NCBI RefSeq assembly: GCF_004193775.1
Contig: NC_041002.1
Location: forward strand, 38,289,112 to 38,353,111
DNA from: Glycine soja
Taxonomy: Eukaryota; Streptophyta; Magnoliopsida; Fabales; Fabaceae
Reading direction: 5' to 3'
DNA length: 64,000 bases
In this document: piece after piece, positions 1-14,981 of the stretch
Numbering within the stretch: position 1 is the first letter of the stretch
How the letters are laid out: every line of letters begins with the position of its first letter
Translations under genes and position numbers: made by a program
Notes under the pieces: generated by a model
Told to the model about the DNA's origin: nothing
Database searches by the model: none
The model's input: only the letters and a program-made list of their open reading frames with translations

Positions 1-246
1 AAAAAAAATTAATAACTCTTGACTAATATACATGTAAAATAGTGTTTATAAAATTAACTAAACAAAACAAGTTTCCTATCGGTTTGTTGTTTTGTCTTTA
101 AATAAAATGTCATGAGTTTAACTCTTTCACTTTATTTAACTCATTGTTACATAATTTTAATGCCAACAACCTACATAAGTGTCACGTTGTCACCCCAATC
201 CATTACGTCAAAGTCAACGTTTGACTTTGAATGGTCAAGGTGGAAT
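1..246. other. Left flank of the CACTA element
   Basis: AT-rich DNA with no ORF, RNA gene or repeat that I recognise. It is the sequence into which the large CACTA element inserted. Its last three bases are the left copy of the target-site duplication. Confidence 0.6.
244..246. repeat. CACTA target-site duplication AAT, left copy
   Basis: AAT stands directly before the CACTACTA terminus at 247. The same AAT follows the TAGTG terminus at 51331-51333. CACTA elements make 3-bp duplications, so the match supports pairing these two ends although they lie 51 kb apart. Confidence 0.75.
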
Positions 247-480
247 CACTACTAAAATATATTGATTTAACATCACAAGGTTAACATCAATTTTCAACGA
301 GACCGATGTTAACAAAAACACGGTGGTATTATCGTAAATAAGAAGACTTTATTAACATCGGTTTTTATAAAATCAATGTTAATTGGATGTTGTTAACATC
401 GGTTTTTGATAAAACCGATGTTAATTAACTAATGTTAACATCGGTTTTTTAGAAAAACCGATGTTGTATTTTGAGTTAAA
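247..480. repeat. CACTA left terminal and subterminal repeats
   Basis: After the CACTA terminus come several copies of AACATCGGTTTT, each followed after a short loop by AAAACCGATGTT, giving small hairpins (for example at about 395-425 and 437-467). In CACTA families such subterminal motifs are bound by the TnpA-type protein. The motif matches the array at 50880-51310, supporting that these are two ends of one element. Confidence 0.8.
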
Positions 481-489
481 TTAAAAACC

Positions 490-658
490 CCAGAACCTAC
501 TTTTCTCCCCGCGCTCGTCGAAAACTCTTTCTCCTCGCGACTTTGTCTTCCCTGCGCTCGTTACCTCACAACCATTGAAGATTGCCATCGTCGTGTCCGC
601 CATCACACTGTGGTGTCCGCCATCGTCGTCATTGTTCGTGGCACAGCGCAACCCCAAG
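490..658 (+). other. Putative CACTA leader exon ending at a splice donor
   Basis: A C-rich block with CGTCGTC-type repeats lies just inside the left subterminal repeats and stops at CAAG/GTAAAT, a reasonable 5' splice site at 659. Position and composition fit the transcription start and untranslated first exon of a CACTA gene. There is no long ORF. The call rests on position, composition and the donor only. Confidence 0.35.
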
Positions 659-797
659 GTAAATAAAAAGTACTGTATGTTCTCTGTGGTATCTTGAATA
701 CTGTATCTTCATTGATATTAATAGTTCATGTGGGTTCATGAGTTGGTTGTTTCATAGGTTTTAGACACAGTCTTAGCTCTTGGTGTGGGTTCATGAG

Positions 798-4302
<3,505 letters not shown>

Positions 4303-4834
4303 TGTCATACCCTAATTTCCTCCGGGGACCTTTGCTTGATGACATGCGACTTTTTTTTGGTCCTTGTGAGGTGCTTGGCACCCATCATTAGGCAATTTGT
4401 GAAATTCCAGGACGTGCCGGAAAACAAAAGAAAATATTGATGCACAATCCGTAAAGTTCCGTGACACACCGAAAATCAAATGGAAGCATCGTTGCACGAC
4501 TAGTGAGGTTCCGTAACATTCCGTAAGTCAAAAAGGGGATGATTATGTAATCCACAAGGTTCCGTAACATTACGGAAAGAAAAAAAGTATCGTTACGAAA
4601 TTCGTAAGTTTCCGTAACTTTACGAAAAAAGAATTACCAAAAAAAAGGCAAGGGGGTGTACTTAGTAAAAATGGGGGTGCAAATAGCAACCAGGCCCACT
4701 TGGGCCCTCCAGAAGATTCCTCCAGAAGGCTGTTGCTTCTGAAGGAAGCAACCCTGCTCGCCTGGGCGAGCTGGGTGGCAAGCTTCTCCCCCAATTTTCT
4801 ATAAATATGGGGAGAAGTGAAGTAAAAAAGGGTT

Positions 4835-4839
4835 CAGCC
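4835..4839. repeat. Target-site duplication CAGCC (left) of nested solo LTR
   Basis: CAGCC precedes the solo LTR and recurs at 6491-6495 after it. Removing one copy together with the solo LTR rejoins the interrupted LTR. Confidence 0.9.
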
Positions 4840-6490
4840 TGTCGCAACCTACCCTTCGGCGGGAGGGCGACGCGAGACTCGCGGGATGCGTGTTCCACGA
4901 AAGGAATACGCGCGGAGTCGCCACCAACGTTTATTTGAGGAAAATGTCGGAAAAACCGGAAAAGACGCGATCTACGAACTTTTAAGTGAAAGGTTCGGGA
5001 GTTGTATTTACGCACAGGGAAGGTATTTGCACCCCACACGTCCGTCCCAAGGGACGGCAGCCTTTAATCGAATGTGCAAACATGACTTTGATTTTTACGT
5101 TCCCTTTTATGTCCTTATATCCTTTATACCCTTTTTATATTTTTTCTTTTTTGTGGTCGACAAGGGTGTTTCCCTTTGCTCCTACGTATTCCTCAATTTG
5201 GGATGAGAAAATCAGACCTACGTAGTTCTTTCTTATCAAGTGATTCTTTTTTACTTAAGTGGTGATCATTTTAAGGCGTTGGACCTTAAAAATGATCCAT
5301 TTTACTTAGTGAGAAATTGAAATGACAAACTTCAAAAGCCTATTTTTATGGACGAGCTTGACTAGGCGAGTTGATTTTAGCCTTAGTTTCACTTTAGTTA
5401 TTAATCAATTCGATTAAGAATGAGAAATCCCAAAGAGAAAACGTCCGATTGATTTTCCGCTTTATTTTGCTAAAAGATTTTTTTTGATTATTATATTATT
5501 TTTTACCTCCTTTTTTTGATTTCCAACGTGGTTACGACACGACCGAACGGTCGGAATTTATTTTAACCGAAGTTAACGGATGATACAATTCAAACGTTCG
5601 GTGAAAATTTATTTTATTTTTAAGTTAAGCGAGAAATGACTTAAGTAAAATGGTTTAAGCACGTCAAGAGGGGGTATAAAAAGTAAACAAAACGAGAATA
5701 AAAATGCACGAAACACAATGTGGACCACTACGGGTACATAGAATGAATCGAAAAGCTTGGTTCGAGGTACTTACCCGTTGAAGATCGAAGAACGATGAAG
5801 AACGAATGAAGAATGTCGAAGAACGGTCGAAACCTTCGCGAAATTCTTCACGGAAAATGTTACGGAAACGTTTCGGAAGCGCCTCGGCTTAGATTTTCTT
5901 CACGGAAACAATTTTTCCAAGCAAATTCGAAAGAGAGAGAAGTGCCTAAGGGGCTGAACCCTTTTCTTCTTCACTTCCTCCCCTATTTATAGCAAAATAG
6001 GGGAGGTGCTTGCCGCCCAGCTCGCCCAAGCGAGCCAGGTTGCTTCCTCCAGAAGCAACAGCCTTCTGGAGGAATATTCTGGAGGGCCCAAGTGGGTCTG
6101 GGTGCTATTTGCACCCCCATTTTTACTAAGTACACCCCCCTCTGCTTTTTTTTTTGGTGATTCTTTTTTCGTAAAGTTACAAAAACTTACAAATTTCGTA
6201 ATGATACTTGTTTTCTTTCCGTAATGTTACGGAACCTTACGGATTACATAATCATCCCCTTTTTGACTCACGGAATGTTACGGAACCTCACTTAATTATG
6301 CAACGATGCTTCCATTTGATTTCCGGTGTGTCACAGAAACTTACGGATTGTGCATCAATATTTTTTGGTTTTCCGGCATGTCCTGGAATTTCACAAATTG
6401 CCTAATGATGGGTGCCAAGCACCTCACAAGGACCAAAGAAAGGTCGCATGTCATCAAGCAAAGGTCCCCGGACGAAATTAGGGTATGACA
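4840..6490 (-). mobile_element. Solo Ogre-type LTR nested in the Ogre-1 5' LTR, opposite orientation
   Basis: It reads TGTCGCAACC to GGGTATGACA on the plus strand, the reverse complement of the host LTR ends, with a CAGCC duplication on both sides. It has no internal region, so it is the product of LTR-LTR recombination after insertion. It keeps the minus-strand TATA box (near 5988-5995), the GTAAGTACC donor (near 5771-5779) and the GCTCGCC palindrome. Because it inverts relative to its host, the locus contains a long inverted repeat. Confidence 0.92.
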
Positions 6491-6673
6491 CAGCCCTTTA
6501 GGCACTTCTCTCTCTTTCGAATTTGCTTAGAAAAATTGTTTCCGTGAAAGAAAATCCAAGCCGAGGCACTTCCGTAACGTTTCCGTAACGTTTCTGTGAG
6601 TGATTTCGCGAAGGTTTTCGACCGTTCTTCGACGTTCTTCATTCGTTCTTCATCGTTCTTCGATCTTCAACGG

Positions 6674-6679
6674 GTAAGT
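6674..6679 (+). promoter_or_regulatory. Conserved 5' splice site in the LTR
   Basis: The sequence CAACGG/GTAAGTACC is a near-perfect plant splice donor, about 200 bases downstream of the TATA box in LTR copies that are not interrupted. It is present in all six Ogre-family LTRs in the window. A pyrimidine-rich acceptor (TTTCACTTTAG) ends at 8838, six bases before the ORF1 ATG. The pair predicts a 2165-nt leader intron that spans the primer binding site. Splicing is inferred, not shown. Confidence 0.6.
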
Positions 6680-7207
6680 ACCTCGAACCAAGCTTTTCGA
6701 TTCATTCTATGTACCCGTGGTGGTCCACATTGTGTTTCGTGTATTTTCCTTCTCGTTTTCATTTACTTTCCGTACCCCTTTTGACGTGCTTAAGCCATTT
6801 TATTTAAGTCATTTCTCGCTTAACCTAAAAATAAAATAAATTTCCACCGATCGTTTGAATTGTATTATCCGTTAACTTCGGTTAAAATGAATTCCGACCG
6901 TTCGGTCGTGCCGTAACCACGTTGGAAATCAAAAAAGAGGGAAAATAATAATAAAATAATCAAAATATCTTTGAATAAAATAACCAAAAAAATCAATCGG
7001 ACGTTTTTCTTTGGAAGTTTCCTTGAATGAATTGATTAATAACCAAAGTGAAACTAAGACTAAAATAGACTCACAAATCAAGTTTTGTCCGAAAAATCAC
7101 TAAAAACCGTTTTAAGGTCCAAAGCCTTAAATGGTCCTCTTTGCTTTTATCGGTTAACATGGACCGTTCAAAAGCATAAAATCAACATGTAACTTTACCG
7201 CTTTTGC

Positions 7208-7660
7208 AAGAACTACGTAGGTCTGATTTCCTCATCGCAATTGAGGATACGTAGGAGCAAAAGCCCCGCTTTTGTCGACCATCCCGAGAGATCGTTAATG
7301 GTCCAAGTGCCTTAACGTTTCTCTCCTTTCAAAAACAAGAGATCGTTAATGGTCCAACGCCTTAACGTTTCTCTCCTTTCAAAATCAAAAGATCGTTAAT
7401 GGTCCAAGTGCCTTAACGTTTCTCTCCTTTCAAAAAAGAAGAGATCGTTAATGGTCCAACGCCTTAACGTTTCTCTCCTTTCAAAATCAAAAGATCGTTT
7501 AATGGTCCAACACCTTAAATGACCTTTTGTTCAATCAAAATATATCTTGCAAAAAAGATAAAAAACAACTTAACCAACACTTTGTTCTGAAAGAACTACG
7601 TAGGTCTGATTTCCTCATCGCAATTGAGGAATACGTAGGAGCAAAGGGAAACACCCTTGT
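7208..7660 (+). repeat. Tandem repeats inside the Ogre-1 5' LTR
   Basis: A unit of 60-70 bases containing GATCGTTAATGGTCCAA and CCTTAACGTTTCTCTCC is repeated about four times (7288-7520). It is flanked by two copies of a larger block with CTACGTAGGTCTGATTTCC and TACGTAGGAGCAAA (7208-7280 and 7590-7665). This accounts for the extra length of this LTR. It has no coding potential. Confidence 0.85.
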
Positions 7661-7982
7661 CGACCACAAAAAGAGAAAAATATAAAAAGGGTATAAAGGA
7701 TATAAGGACATAAAAGGGAACGTAAAAATCAAAGTCATGTTTGCACATTCGATTAAAGGCTGCCGTCCCTTGTGACGGACACGTGGGGTGCTAATACCTT
7801 CCCCGTGCGTAAATACAACTCCCGAACCTTTCACTTAAAAGTTCGTAGATCGCGTCTTTTCCGGTTTTTCCGACGTTTTCCTCAAATAAACGTTGGTGGC
7901 GACTCCGCGCGTATTCCTTTCGTGGAACACGCATCCCGCGAGTCACGCGTCGCCCTCCCGCCGAAGGGTAGGTTGCGACAGT

Positions 7983-8000
7983 TGGCGACTCCGCCGGGGA
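7983..8000 (+). promoter_or_regulatory. Primer binding site of Ogre-1
   Basis: TGGCGACTCCGCCGGGGA starts two bases after the 5' LTR and is complementary to the 3' end of a tRNA, with TGG pairing to CCA. Ogre/Tat elements are known to use tRNA-Arg with this type of sequence. Confidence 0.85.
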
Positions 8001-8844
8001 CTGTTTTTAGAGAGTTAGGTCATTTAATCTTGTGCAATGTTTTACCATGACTTACTCCTTTGTTGGCTTTCCTTCATTATGTTCTTGTATATATAACTCT
8101 TTGATGCTTTTAGTGCATTTTTTGTATGCTTGAGGTAAATATTTATTCATTTGATGCACACAAACACTAACACTATTTGCACACACGGTGAGTTGAAAAA
8201 GGGCCCTATACTCGGGTTCGTGGGAACATAAGGAGTGGAGGTGAATCCGTGATCATGCTAGGTCTCTGACTTGCTTGATTGCAGTGAACCCTCATCTAGA
8301 GTTTTTCTCTTTGAAAACATATTATTGCTAGTAGTCCCTACTGCTGCAGTATGTTCTTCGAAGGGGATGATACCTCTAGAAACCATCAAGAGAGATATGA
8401 CTACCTTGGGGGTTATTACTAAAAGCCTAGTTAGCTCTCTCCCTTATAGGTCCCTTAAATAGGGGCACGGAGCAAACACGCTGCGTGCCATTTTTCACAC
8501 TGCCATGCATAAGTGTCATATACCTTTTTGCTTATATTCAGTGAGTATTGTCATACTATGTACATTCCCGTGTTGCGCCTTTCGCATATGCATCGCACAT
8601 GGGTTCTGTCTTGATCCCCTCTGTAAACAAACCAACGAAGGGTCCGTGTCACCGTTTTAAATACATACGTTGGGGCACTTTGCTACCCCTAGACGTTGTA
8701 TCTAAGAAGGAGACAGTTTCTCGGGCTCCCGTATTCGTAAATTGCATCTGTGTCATATGCATTTCTTCATGCATTCATCCATTCCACCCATGATAGATGT
8801 CGGAGTTTTGATTCGCACTAGATTTTATTTCACTTTAGTAAAAC
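8001..8844 (+). other. Ogre-1 untranslated leader
   Basis: No ORF of note. The region runs from the primer binding site to the ORF1 start and ends with a pyrimidine-rich stretch and AG that could serve as splice acceptor at 8838. It probably includes packaging signals in functional relatives (inference). Confidence 0.5.
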
Positions 8845-10596
8845 ATGGGATCAAGTCAAAAGCCTTCGCTTAAAAAGAGGTTCTATCAAGTCAAAATCAA
8901 GAGCTTAGAGGTCACTAGTTTACGAGAGTTGGGGCAATTAATGGGTCAACTTCAACGGCAAGCCTTCTGCAAAGCCACGGTAAGATTTGGGACCTAGCTA
9001 TGGTAGAAGTCTCCATGGAACCGATTGCATCCCTTTCCCAGTATTATGACCAGCCCCTAAGGTGCTTCACATTCGAGGACTTCCAGCTAGTGCCGACTGT
9101 GAAAGAGTTTGAAGAAATCCTGGGATGCCCACTAGGAGGAAGGAAGCCATATCTTTTCTCTAGGTTCTATCCTTCCACGACAAGAGTTGCCAAGGTAGTG
9201 AAAATCTCAACATAAGAGTTGGACTGGGTAAAGCAAAACAGGAATGGGGTAGTCGGAGTACCAAGGAAGTGTTTGGAGGAAAGGGCAAAGGCCTTGGAAA
9301 ATCAAGGCAAATGGGCTTTCTTTTATTGACATCTTGGCGCTTTTGATCTTTGGAGCTGTCCTCTTTCCGAATATGGAAGGGTTAGTGGACCTAGCAGTGA
9401 TTGACGCTTTCCTCGCCTTTCATCATGGCAAGGAAAGCCCGGTCATCGCCATTGTGGCCATGTATGACACATTCGACCGGGGAGGTGAAAAGAGTGGCGC
9501 AAGAATTGTTTATTGTGCACTGGCTCTCTATGTGTGGCTGGTTTCACACCTTTTTCTCCAAGAAGGAAGGAAGAATCAGGATTCTATCTTCATACGAAGG
9601 ATGTCCAAATGTTCCCTTTATGGAATAAGGGGTTGTATTAATTATAATCCCGTCCTCGCCATAAGACAGCTTGGCTACCCCATGAGAGGAGTGCCATCAG
9701 ACAAAAGCATCACGCCTTTCATCGCACGAGGTTTCAGTGACCACAACGCGAGGGTACTCCAAGGAGTTCGCAAGGCATGGGATGCGGCGTGAAGAAAGGA
9801 TAGAGAGCTTAGGGGAAGCAGTAATGGGATCATCGGCGGCTATCATAAGTGGCTGAGAGTCCGAACACAAGGATTGGATTGGCTCCCAAATCTAAAGACT
9901 ATGAGAGATGATGAGGTTAAAGCTTCAGAAGAAAGTGATGAGGTACAAGCCCTAAAGGCAGAGCTTGAAAGAGCCCGGGTAGTCGAAGAGAAGTTCAAGT
10001 CCATAGCCATCAAAGTCTGAAAAGAGTATGATGAACTAAGGGACGTCAATATGGCCACCGCTGTAGCCTTGGAACGAGAAACCAAGAAGGCCTGAAAGGA
10101 AGAACACGACCAAAGCAAAGTTTTGAGGGGCTTTATAGGGCAGCAATAGTGAGCTCAAGCTCCGAAGAGGTGAAAGGAATCATCACGGGTCAAAGGCATG
10201 ATCTTGAAGGACAAGCTAAAGGCTTGCCTTAGGTCGAAAAGAAATTTGTCCCAACAGTTAAGCGAGACTGAAGGGAATATGTGGGCCATCATCGATGAGT
10301 GAAAAGAGAAGCTAAATCTAGCAGCGACTCACGAGCAAAGGCTAGAGGATGAGTACGCCAAGATATCAGCAGAAAGGGAAGCAAGGGAAAGAGTAATTGA
10401 TTCATTGCACCAAGAGGCAACAATGTGGATGGACCAATTTGCTCTTACTTTGAACAGGAGTCAAGAACTTCCCCGATTGCTAGCCAAGGCCAAAGCAATG
10501 GCGGACACCTACTCCGCCCCCGAGGAGATCCACGGACTTCTCAGCTATTGTCAGCATAGGATAGACTTAATGGACCATATGATTAGAAACCGCTAG
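8845..10596 (+). pseudogene. Ogre-1 ORF1 (DUF7745-type protein), broken
   Basis: This matches the ORF1 of Ogre-2 at 39742-41610 along its whole length: an N-terminal part (KRFYQVKIKSLEVTSL, QYYDQPLRCFTF, EEILGCPLGGRKPY) typical of the plant DUF7745 proteins that Ogre elements carry before gag, then a charged coiled-coil-like tail ending IRNR. A frameshift falls in the first 45 residues near 8980. Further stops are TAA at 9213 and TGA at 9790, 10018, 10093 and 10300, and there are small frame changes near 9300 and 10140. Most of the TGA stops fall where the relative has Arg, as expected from CGA to TGA change. The function of Ogre ORF1 is unknown. The start is the first ATG after the putative splice acceptor. 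Confidence 0.85.
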
Positions 10597-11773
10597 GAAG
10601 TTTGTATTGTCGCTCAGATCTTGACTAGTTATAACTTTCTGAATAAAATGAGTTTATCCCGCGTTTTACTCCAAAGATCAGTGCGAATCAAGTCATTCCC
10701 GCATTTTATCTCTAGCATGCATTGTATGTTGGTCTCGTCCTTTGTCACGGGAAGCCGGAAGGTCCATATCACCTTCTTAACTGTACACATAGGGCACTGC
10801 GCCCCCAAATGCGCAAGTAAGAAGAGATAGTTTTTCGGGTTCTCGTGTATGTAAATGTATTCATATCATGCATCGCATAAACATCTCTTCATGGCATCAT
10901 AATGAACATATCGTTCCTGCATTTGTCTGTTATCATATTCCAGCCTCACATTTTGCATGAGTCATGGCATCATCATGCATATGCGTTCAACAAACTTTTT
11001 GATCTACAAAATTGCATACCATTTATTTTCATGTTTGCTCATCCTTGCGTTTTCCTCTACAAAACAAAAACAAAAAAGGGGAAGCGTGAAACTTCACACT
11101 ACATTCTTAGTTGCATGTGTTAGGCACCATGAGCCAACCATGTTGGGATCATAAACCCATTTCTAAAAAAAAAAACACACAACAACAAAACAAAATAATT
11201 GAACATGGTACCTAATGCATGGTTAACTAGGAAATGATGTTTCTTCGAGCATCTCAATTTCATAATTACATTTTCCATGCATAGCTTAAAGTATGCCCGA
11301 GTCATTCATCCCTATGAAAGGTTGTTGAAGTATTGGCGATCATAATTGCCATTCCTTGGATTATAGGGTTGAACTAAGCTCATGCTTTTTCGAAAAAAGT
11401 TCATCAAGTCAAGTTGAAGTATGGAAGTACCTTCTTGCAAAAATTGGGGCAAAAGATGAATTGAGTTACATCACTGTTTCGTCTACTGCCAAACACATTT
11501 AGGAATGTTGATGTCCTTGTTACTTCTAGTTTCACCTTGACCAAGATGTCATGAACCATGTTGAAAAATCTAAATTGATTCAACCCCATGTCCTGCATAA
11601 AAATTTGCAATACTTCAACTTGCATCATTCACATACATCCATGCTTTTCATTGGTCACATTGTTCATTACATTCTTTCCTTGAAAAAAAGAAAAATGAAC
11701 TTAATCATTGTTATAAAAAAGAAAAGAACATGCTTTACGACGCCCTTACCGAACTCGTGCTAGAGCTAGAGTA
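10597..11773 (+). other. Ogre-1 spacer between ORF1 and gag
   Basis: No coding region. A stretch near 10730-10860 resembles part of the leader at about 8620-8760 (CGCAT, GGGCACT, TCTCGGGTTCTCGTGT). Otherwise it is AT-rich and unremarkable. Confidence 0.5.
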
Positions 11774-13521
11774 ATGGGTGAAGCAGAGGAGGTGCAAGAG
11801 AAGATGAAGGCCGAAATGGAGGCCATGAAAGAGCAAATGACCATAATGATGGAGGCCATGATGAGCATGAAAAAGGATAATGGAAGCCAATGCGGTTATA
11901 GTTGCCGCTACTAGCGCTGTCGCTAAGGTGAACCCGATGCTCCCATCTGGCCTCAAGCAAATGAATCATCCAACCTCAAATATGGTAGGCAAAGATTTGG
12001 GAAGTACGGATGACCCCATGATGTGCAAATTCAAAACAAGCACGCCTTCCCGCCATATGGCTTGCCTCCCAAACTATACACCACCCAATGTGGCGTACAT
12101 TCCCAATGGGGATGTCAATAACTCCACTCCCATACTCATTAAGAGCCAACAACCTCAATCTGATCATGTACATGTCTCTCGACCCATGGAGGAGACACAT
12201 GAAATTCCCCACCACGATCTAGCCAACTTCGAGCCTTGCCTCGGATATGCCACTGAAGGGCAAGCAGTTGGTGGTATACCCCTGCAAAACACTTTGGAGG
12301 GCCCTCAATATCATCCACAACCACAACCCTCACGTTCCACAGCGGTTAAAAACCCTCATGACTATGGCAGGAATGGGAAAGTTGGATCATCTAGAGGAAA
12401 GGCTCAGGGCCATTGAAGGAGGTGAAGATTATGCCTTTGCTAACCTAGAAGAGTTGTTCCTAGTACCCAATATCATCACCCTTCCCAAGTTCAAGGTGCC
12501 GGACTTTGACAAGTACAAGGGGACTACTTGCTCCAAGAACCATTTAAAGATGTATTGTCGGAAGATGGGGGCATACGCAAAAGATGAGAAATTGCTGATA
12601 CATTTTTCCTAAGAAAGTTTTACTAAGACGACTGTCACCTGGTATACTAACTTAGGAACCTTCCTGAGTCCATTCTTGGAAGGACCTAATGGTTACCTTC
12701 GTTAGGCAGTGTCAGTACAATTCTGATATGGCTCCGGATAGGATGCAACTACAGAATATGTGCAAAAAGGGGACGGATCTTTCAAAGAACACGCCCAAAA
12801 GGTGGAGGGATCTGGCGGCCCAGGTGGTACCCCCAATGATGGAAAGGGAGGCGATAATCGTGATAGTAGACACATTATCGATACTCTACTATGAAAAGAT
12901 GGTGGGCTACGCACCCTCAAAGCTTTGCGGATTTGGTCTTCGCCAGTGAAAGGATCGATGTGGGTCCGAAAAGAGGCAAATTTGATCATCCTACTAGGAC
13001 GACTGAGAAAACTGGGGCAAATGAAGAGGGTGAGAAAGAGGGAGAAACCCATGCTGTGACTGCCATTCCTATACGGCCAAGTTTCCCACCAACCCAACAA
13101 TGTCATTACTCAGCCAATAACAAACCTCCTCCTTACCCACCGCCCAGTTATCCACAAAGGCCATCCCTAAATCAACCACAAAGTCTGTCTACCGCACTTC
13201 CAATGACGAACACCACCTTTAGCACAAACCAAAAACACCAACCAAGAAATGAATTTTGCAGCGAGAAAGCCTGTAGAATTCACCCCAATTCCAGTGTCCT
13301 ATGCTTACTTGCTCCCATATCTACTTGATAATTCAATGGTAGCCATAACCCTAGCCAAGGTTCATCAACCTCCATTTCTCCGAGAATACGACTCGAACGC
13401 AACGTGTGCTTGTCACGGAGAAGCCCCGGGGCGTTCCATTGAGCATTGTAGGGCTCTGAAGCGTAAGGTGCAAGGTCTAATTGATGCGGGTTGGCTGAAA
13501 TTTGAGGAGAATCGCGTGTAA
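11774..13521 (+). pseudogene. Ogre-1 gag, broken
   Basis: The protein begins MGEAEEVQEKMKAEMEAMKE, a helical Met/Glu-rich start like that of Ogre-2 gag, and shifts frame near 11880. The capsid-like core (VPNIITLPKFKVPDFDKYKG, MYCRKMGAYAKDEKLLIHF, RWRDLAAQVVPPM) aligns with Ogre-2 gag at 37719-38978. A stop occurs at about 12610, with several frame changes between 12610 and 12960. The C-terminal part is Pro/Gln-rich and ends in a Cys/His knuckle-like segment (CACHGEAPGRSIEHC), as expected for a nucleocapsid region. Gag would package element RNA in cytoplasmic particles. This copy cannot produce full-length protein. Nothing resembling protease follows. Confidence 0.85.
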
Positions 13522-14021
13522 ATCCTGACATTGACAAGAGATGCCACACATGGGGCAATTTTGAAGGCTGTTGTTAGGTGTCTCTAATGACTCATCAGGA
13601 TTTCCAAGTTTATGCCATTATTGTAAACCACAGGTACAATGTTAAATGAAATGGATAAAGTTGATATCTTTATCCCTCATCCTCTCACAAACGCATGTTT
13701 GCTTATTCAACTTTCACCGGAATGTGGGTGCAAGCCATTGGTCTGTTTGCTCAAGCGACCTGCGCTCCTGAGTGTTGACTTCCAAGACTGTTCAATCAGA
13801 GATTACTCATCTTGCACGTTGGTGGGGGTGCCGTAAAACAACGAGTAAAGTTCAAAACAAATAAGTTTCAAAATAAAAAATAATAATAATAAAAAAAAAA
13901 AGTTCAAAAAGAAAAAACAGAGCATTTGATTGACTGTGTTTTCAAGACGTTCATGTGACCTCATTTTTTTCATTCCGGAAAGTTTGTCTTTTTAGAGAGA
14001 AGTGAGTTATCAAGAATAGGA
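13522..14021 (+). other. Ogre-1 region after gag, pol absent
   Basis: The protease, RT and integrase genes of the family would be expected here but no trace is visible in any frame. The sequence is AT-rich with A-runs near 13870-13910. Either pol was deleted or this lineage evolved as a gag-only derivative. Confidence 0.6.
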
Positions 14022-14976
14022 TGTTGGACAAATGGCCTCAGTTACCTTAAGAAAAAAGGGGGTTGAATTAAGATACAAAGACTATTCCCCAATTAAACTT
14101 TCACTCTCTCTTTTCGGATTAACAATGCACCCTTAAACATGAATTACTCAAAAGACAATTCAAAATAAAATTCTTTAAAGCAAAAGATAAATAGCAATAA
14201 ATAAAAGAAGTTTAAGGGAAGAGAGGAATGCAAACTTGATTTATACTGGTTCGGCTACTTCCCGTGCCTACATCCAGTCCTCAAGCAACCCACTTGAGAT
14301 TTTCCACTCTCTTTGTAAAACTCCTTTTACAAAGTCTGAACCACACAGGGACAACCCTTCCCTTGTGTTCAGGAATCCTCTACAACGAGAGACCCACGGT
14401 CTCTTAATCCCTTTTCAGAAGTAAGAAGAAGAAAAGAAGAGATCTCTCTTAAAAGAGATAGCTTGTACAATGAAGATCAATCAAAATTCCTTATTGAATA
14501 TGCAAGTGGTTGACCAAGGAATCTTTTTGAGAGGATAAAACATTTCAGTTCAGAAAAACTCTTAATCTTTTAAGAGGATAAAACTTCTTGGGCAATGAAA
14601 ACTCCCTTTAAGTTCGTGTTTCCAAGTCACCTTTGATGGTCATTCATAAAAAAATTTTGAATAGGTGTGACTCTTGGCAATTATTTTCTGGAAATCCCCT
14701 CTGGTAATCAATTACACATTATAAATTTTGAATTCAAATTTCTAGTAACTGTGATAAACATTTTCAACTGCCGGTAATCGATTACCAGAGAGAAAATCTC
14801 AATTTGAAATGATAGAATTCTTCGGTCAAACCTTTTGTTTTGGAAACTTCTTCCTAAAGATTCTAGAGATCAACTTGATCATATATCTTGATTTTCTTGG
14901 ATTCTTGTCTTGAATAAAACTTAGAAGCACTTGATCCTTCGGCATCATCAAAACATCAAAACATCTTGCTTCTACA
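14022..14976 (+). mobile_element. Solo Copia-type LTR inside Ogre-1
   Basis: It runs from TGTTGGACAAATGG to GCTTCTACA and is flanked by a 5-bp duplication TAGGA (14017-14021 and 14977-14981). It contains GGGGGTTGAATTAAG near its start and GGTAATCGATTACC palindromes near 14700-14790, features shared with the LTR at 61508-62705 and typical of abundant soybean Copia LTRs. No internal domain remains, so it is a solo LTR. Apparent ORFs inside it are not coding. Confidence 0.9.
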
Positions 14977-14981
14977 TAGGA

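Larger units (their letters stand above)
4303..7980 (+). repeat. Ogre-1 5' LTR, split by a solo LTR
   Basis: It starts TGTCATACCC and ends GGTTGCGACA directly before the primer binding site. Without the nested LTR and one duplicate it is about 2.0 kb. It holds degenerate repeats of a GTTACGGAAC-type unit in U3, a palindrome GCTCGCC..GGCGAGC, a TATA box (CTATAAATA) near 4799 just before the insertion point, a splice donor at 6674, and tandem repeats near 7290-7510. It is longer than the Ogre-2 LTRs (about 1.57 kb), mainly through the duplicated blocks at 7208-7660. Confidence 0.9.

Noticed and set aside
4312..4570. Minus-strand ORFs repeated in several places (for example 4312-4497 and 22468-22653, with counterparts near 6208-6488)
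   Set aside because: They lie in the U3 repeats of the Ogre LTR and recur because the LTR recurs. No homology to a protein, and the frames are not conserved in the other LTR copies.
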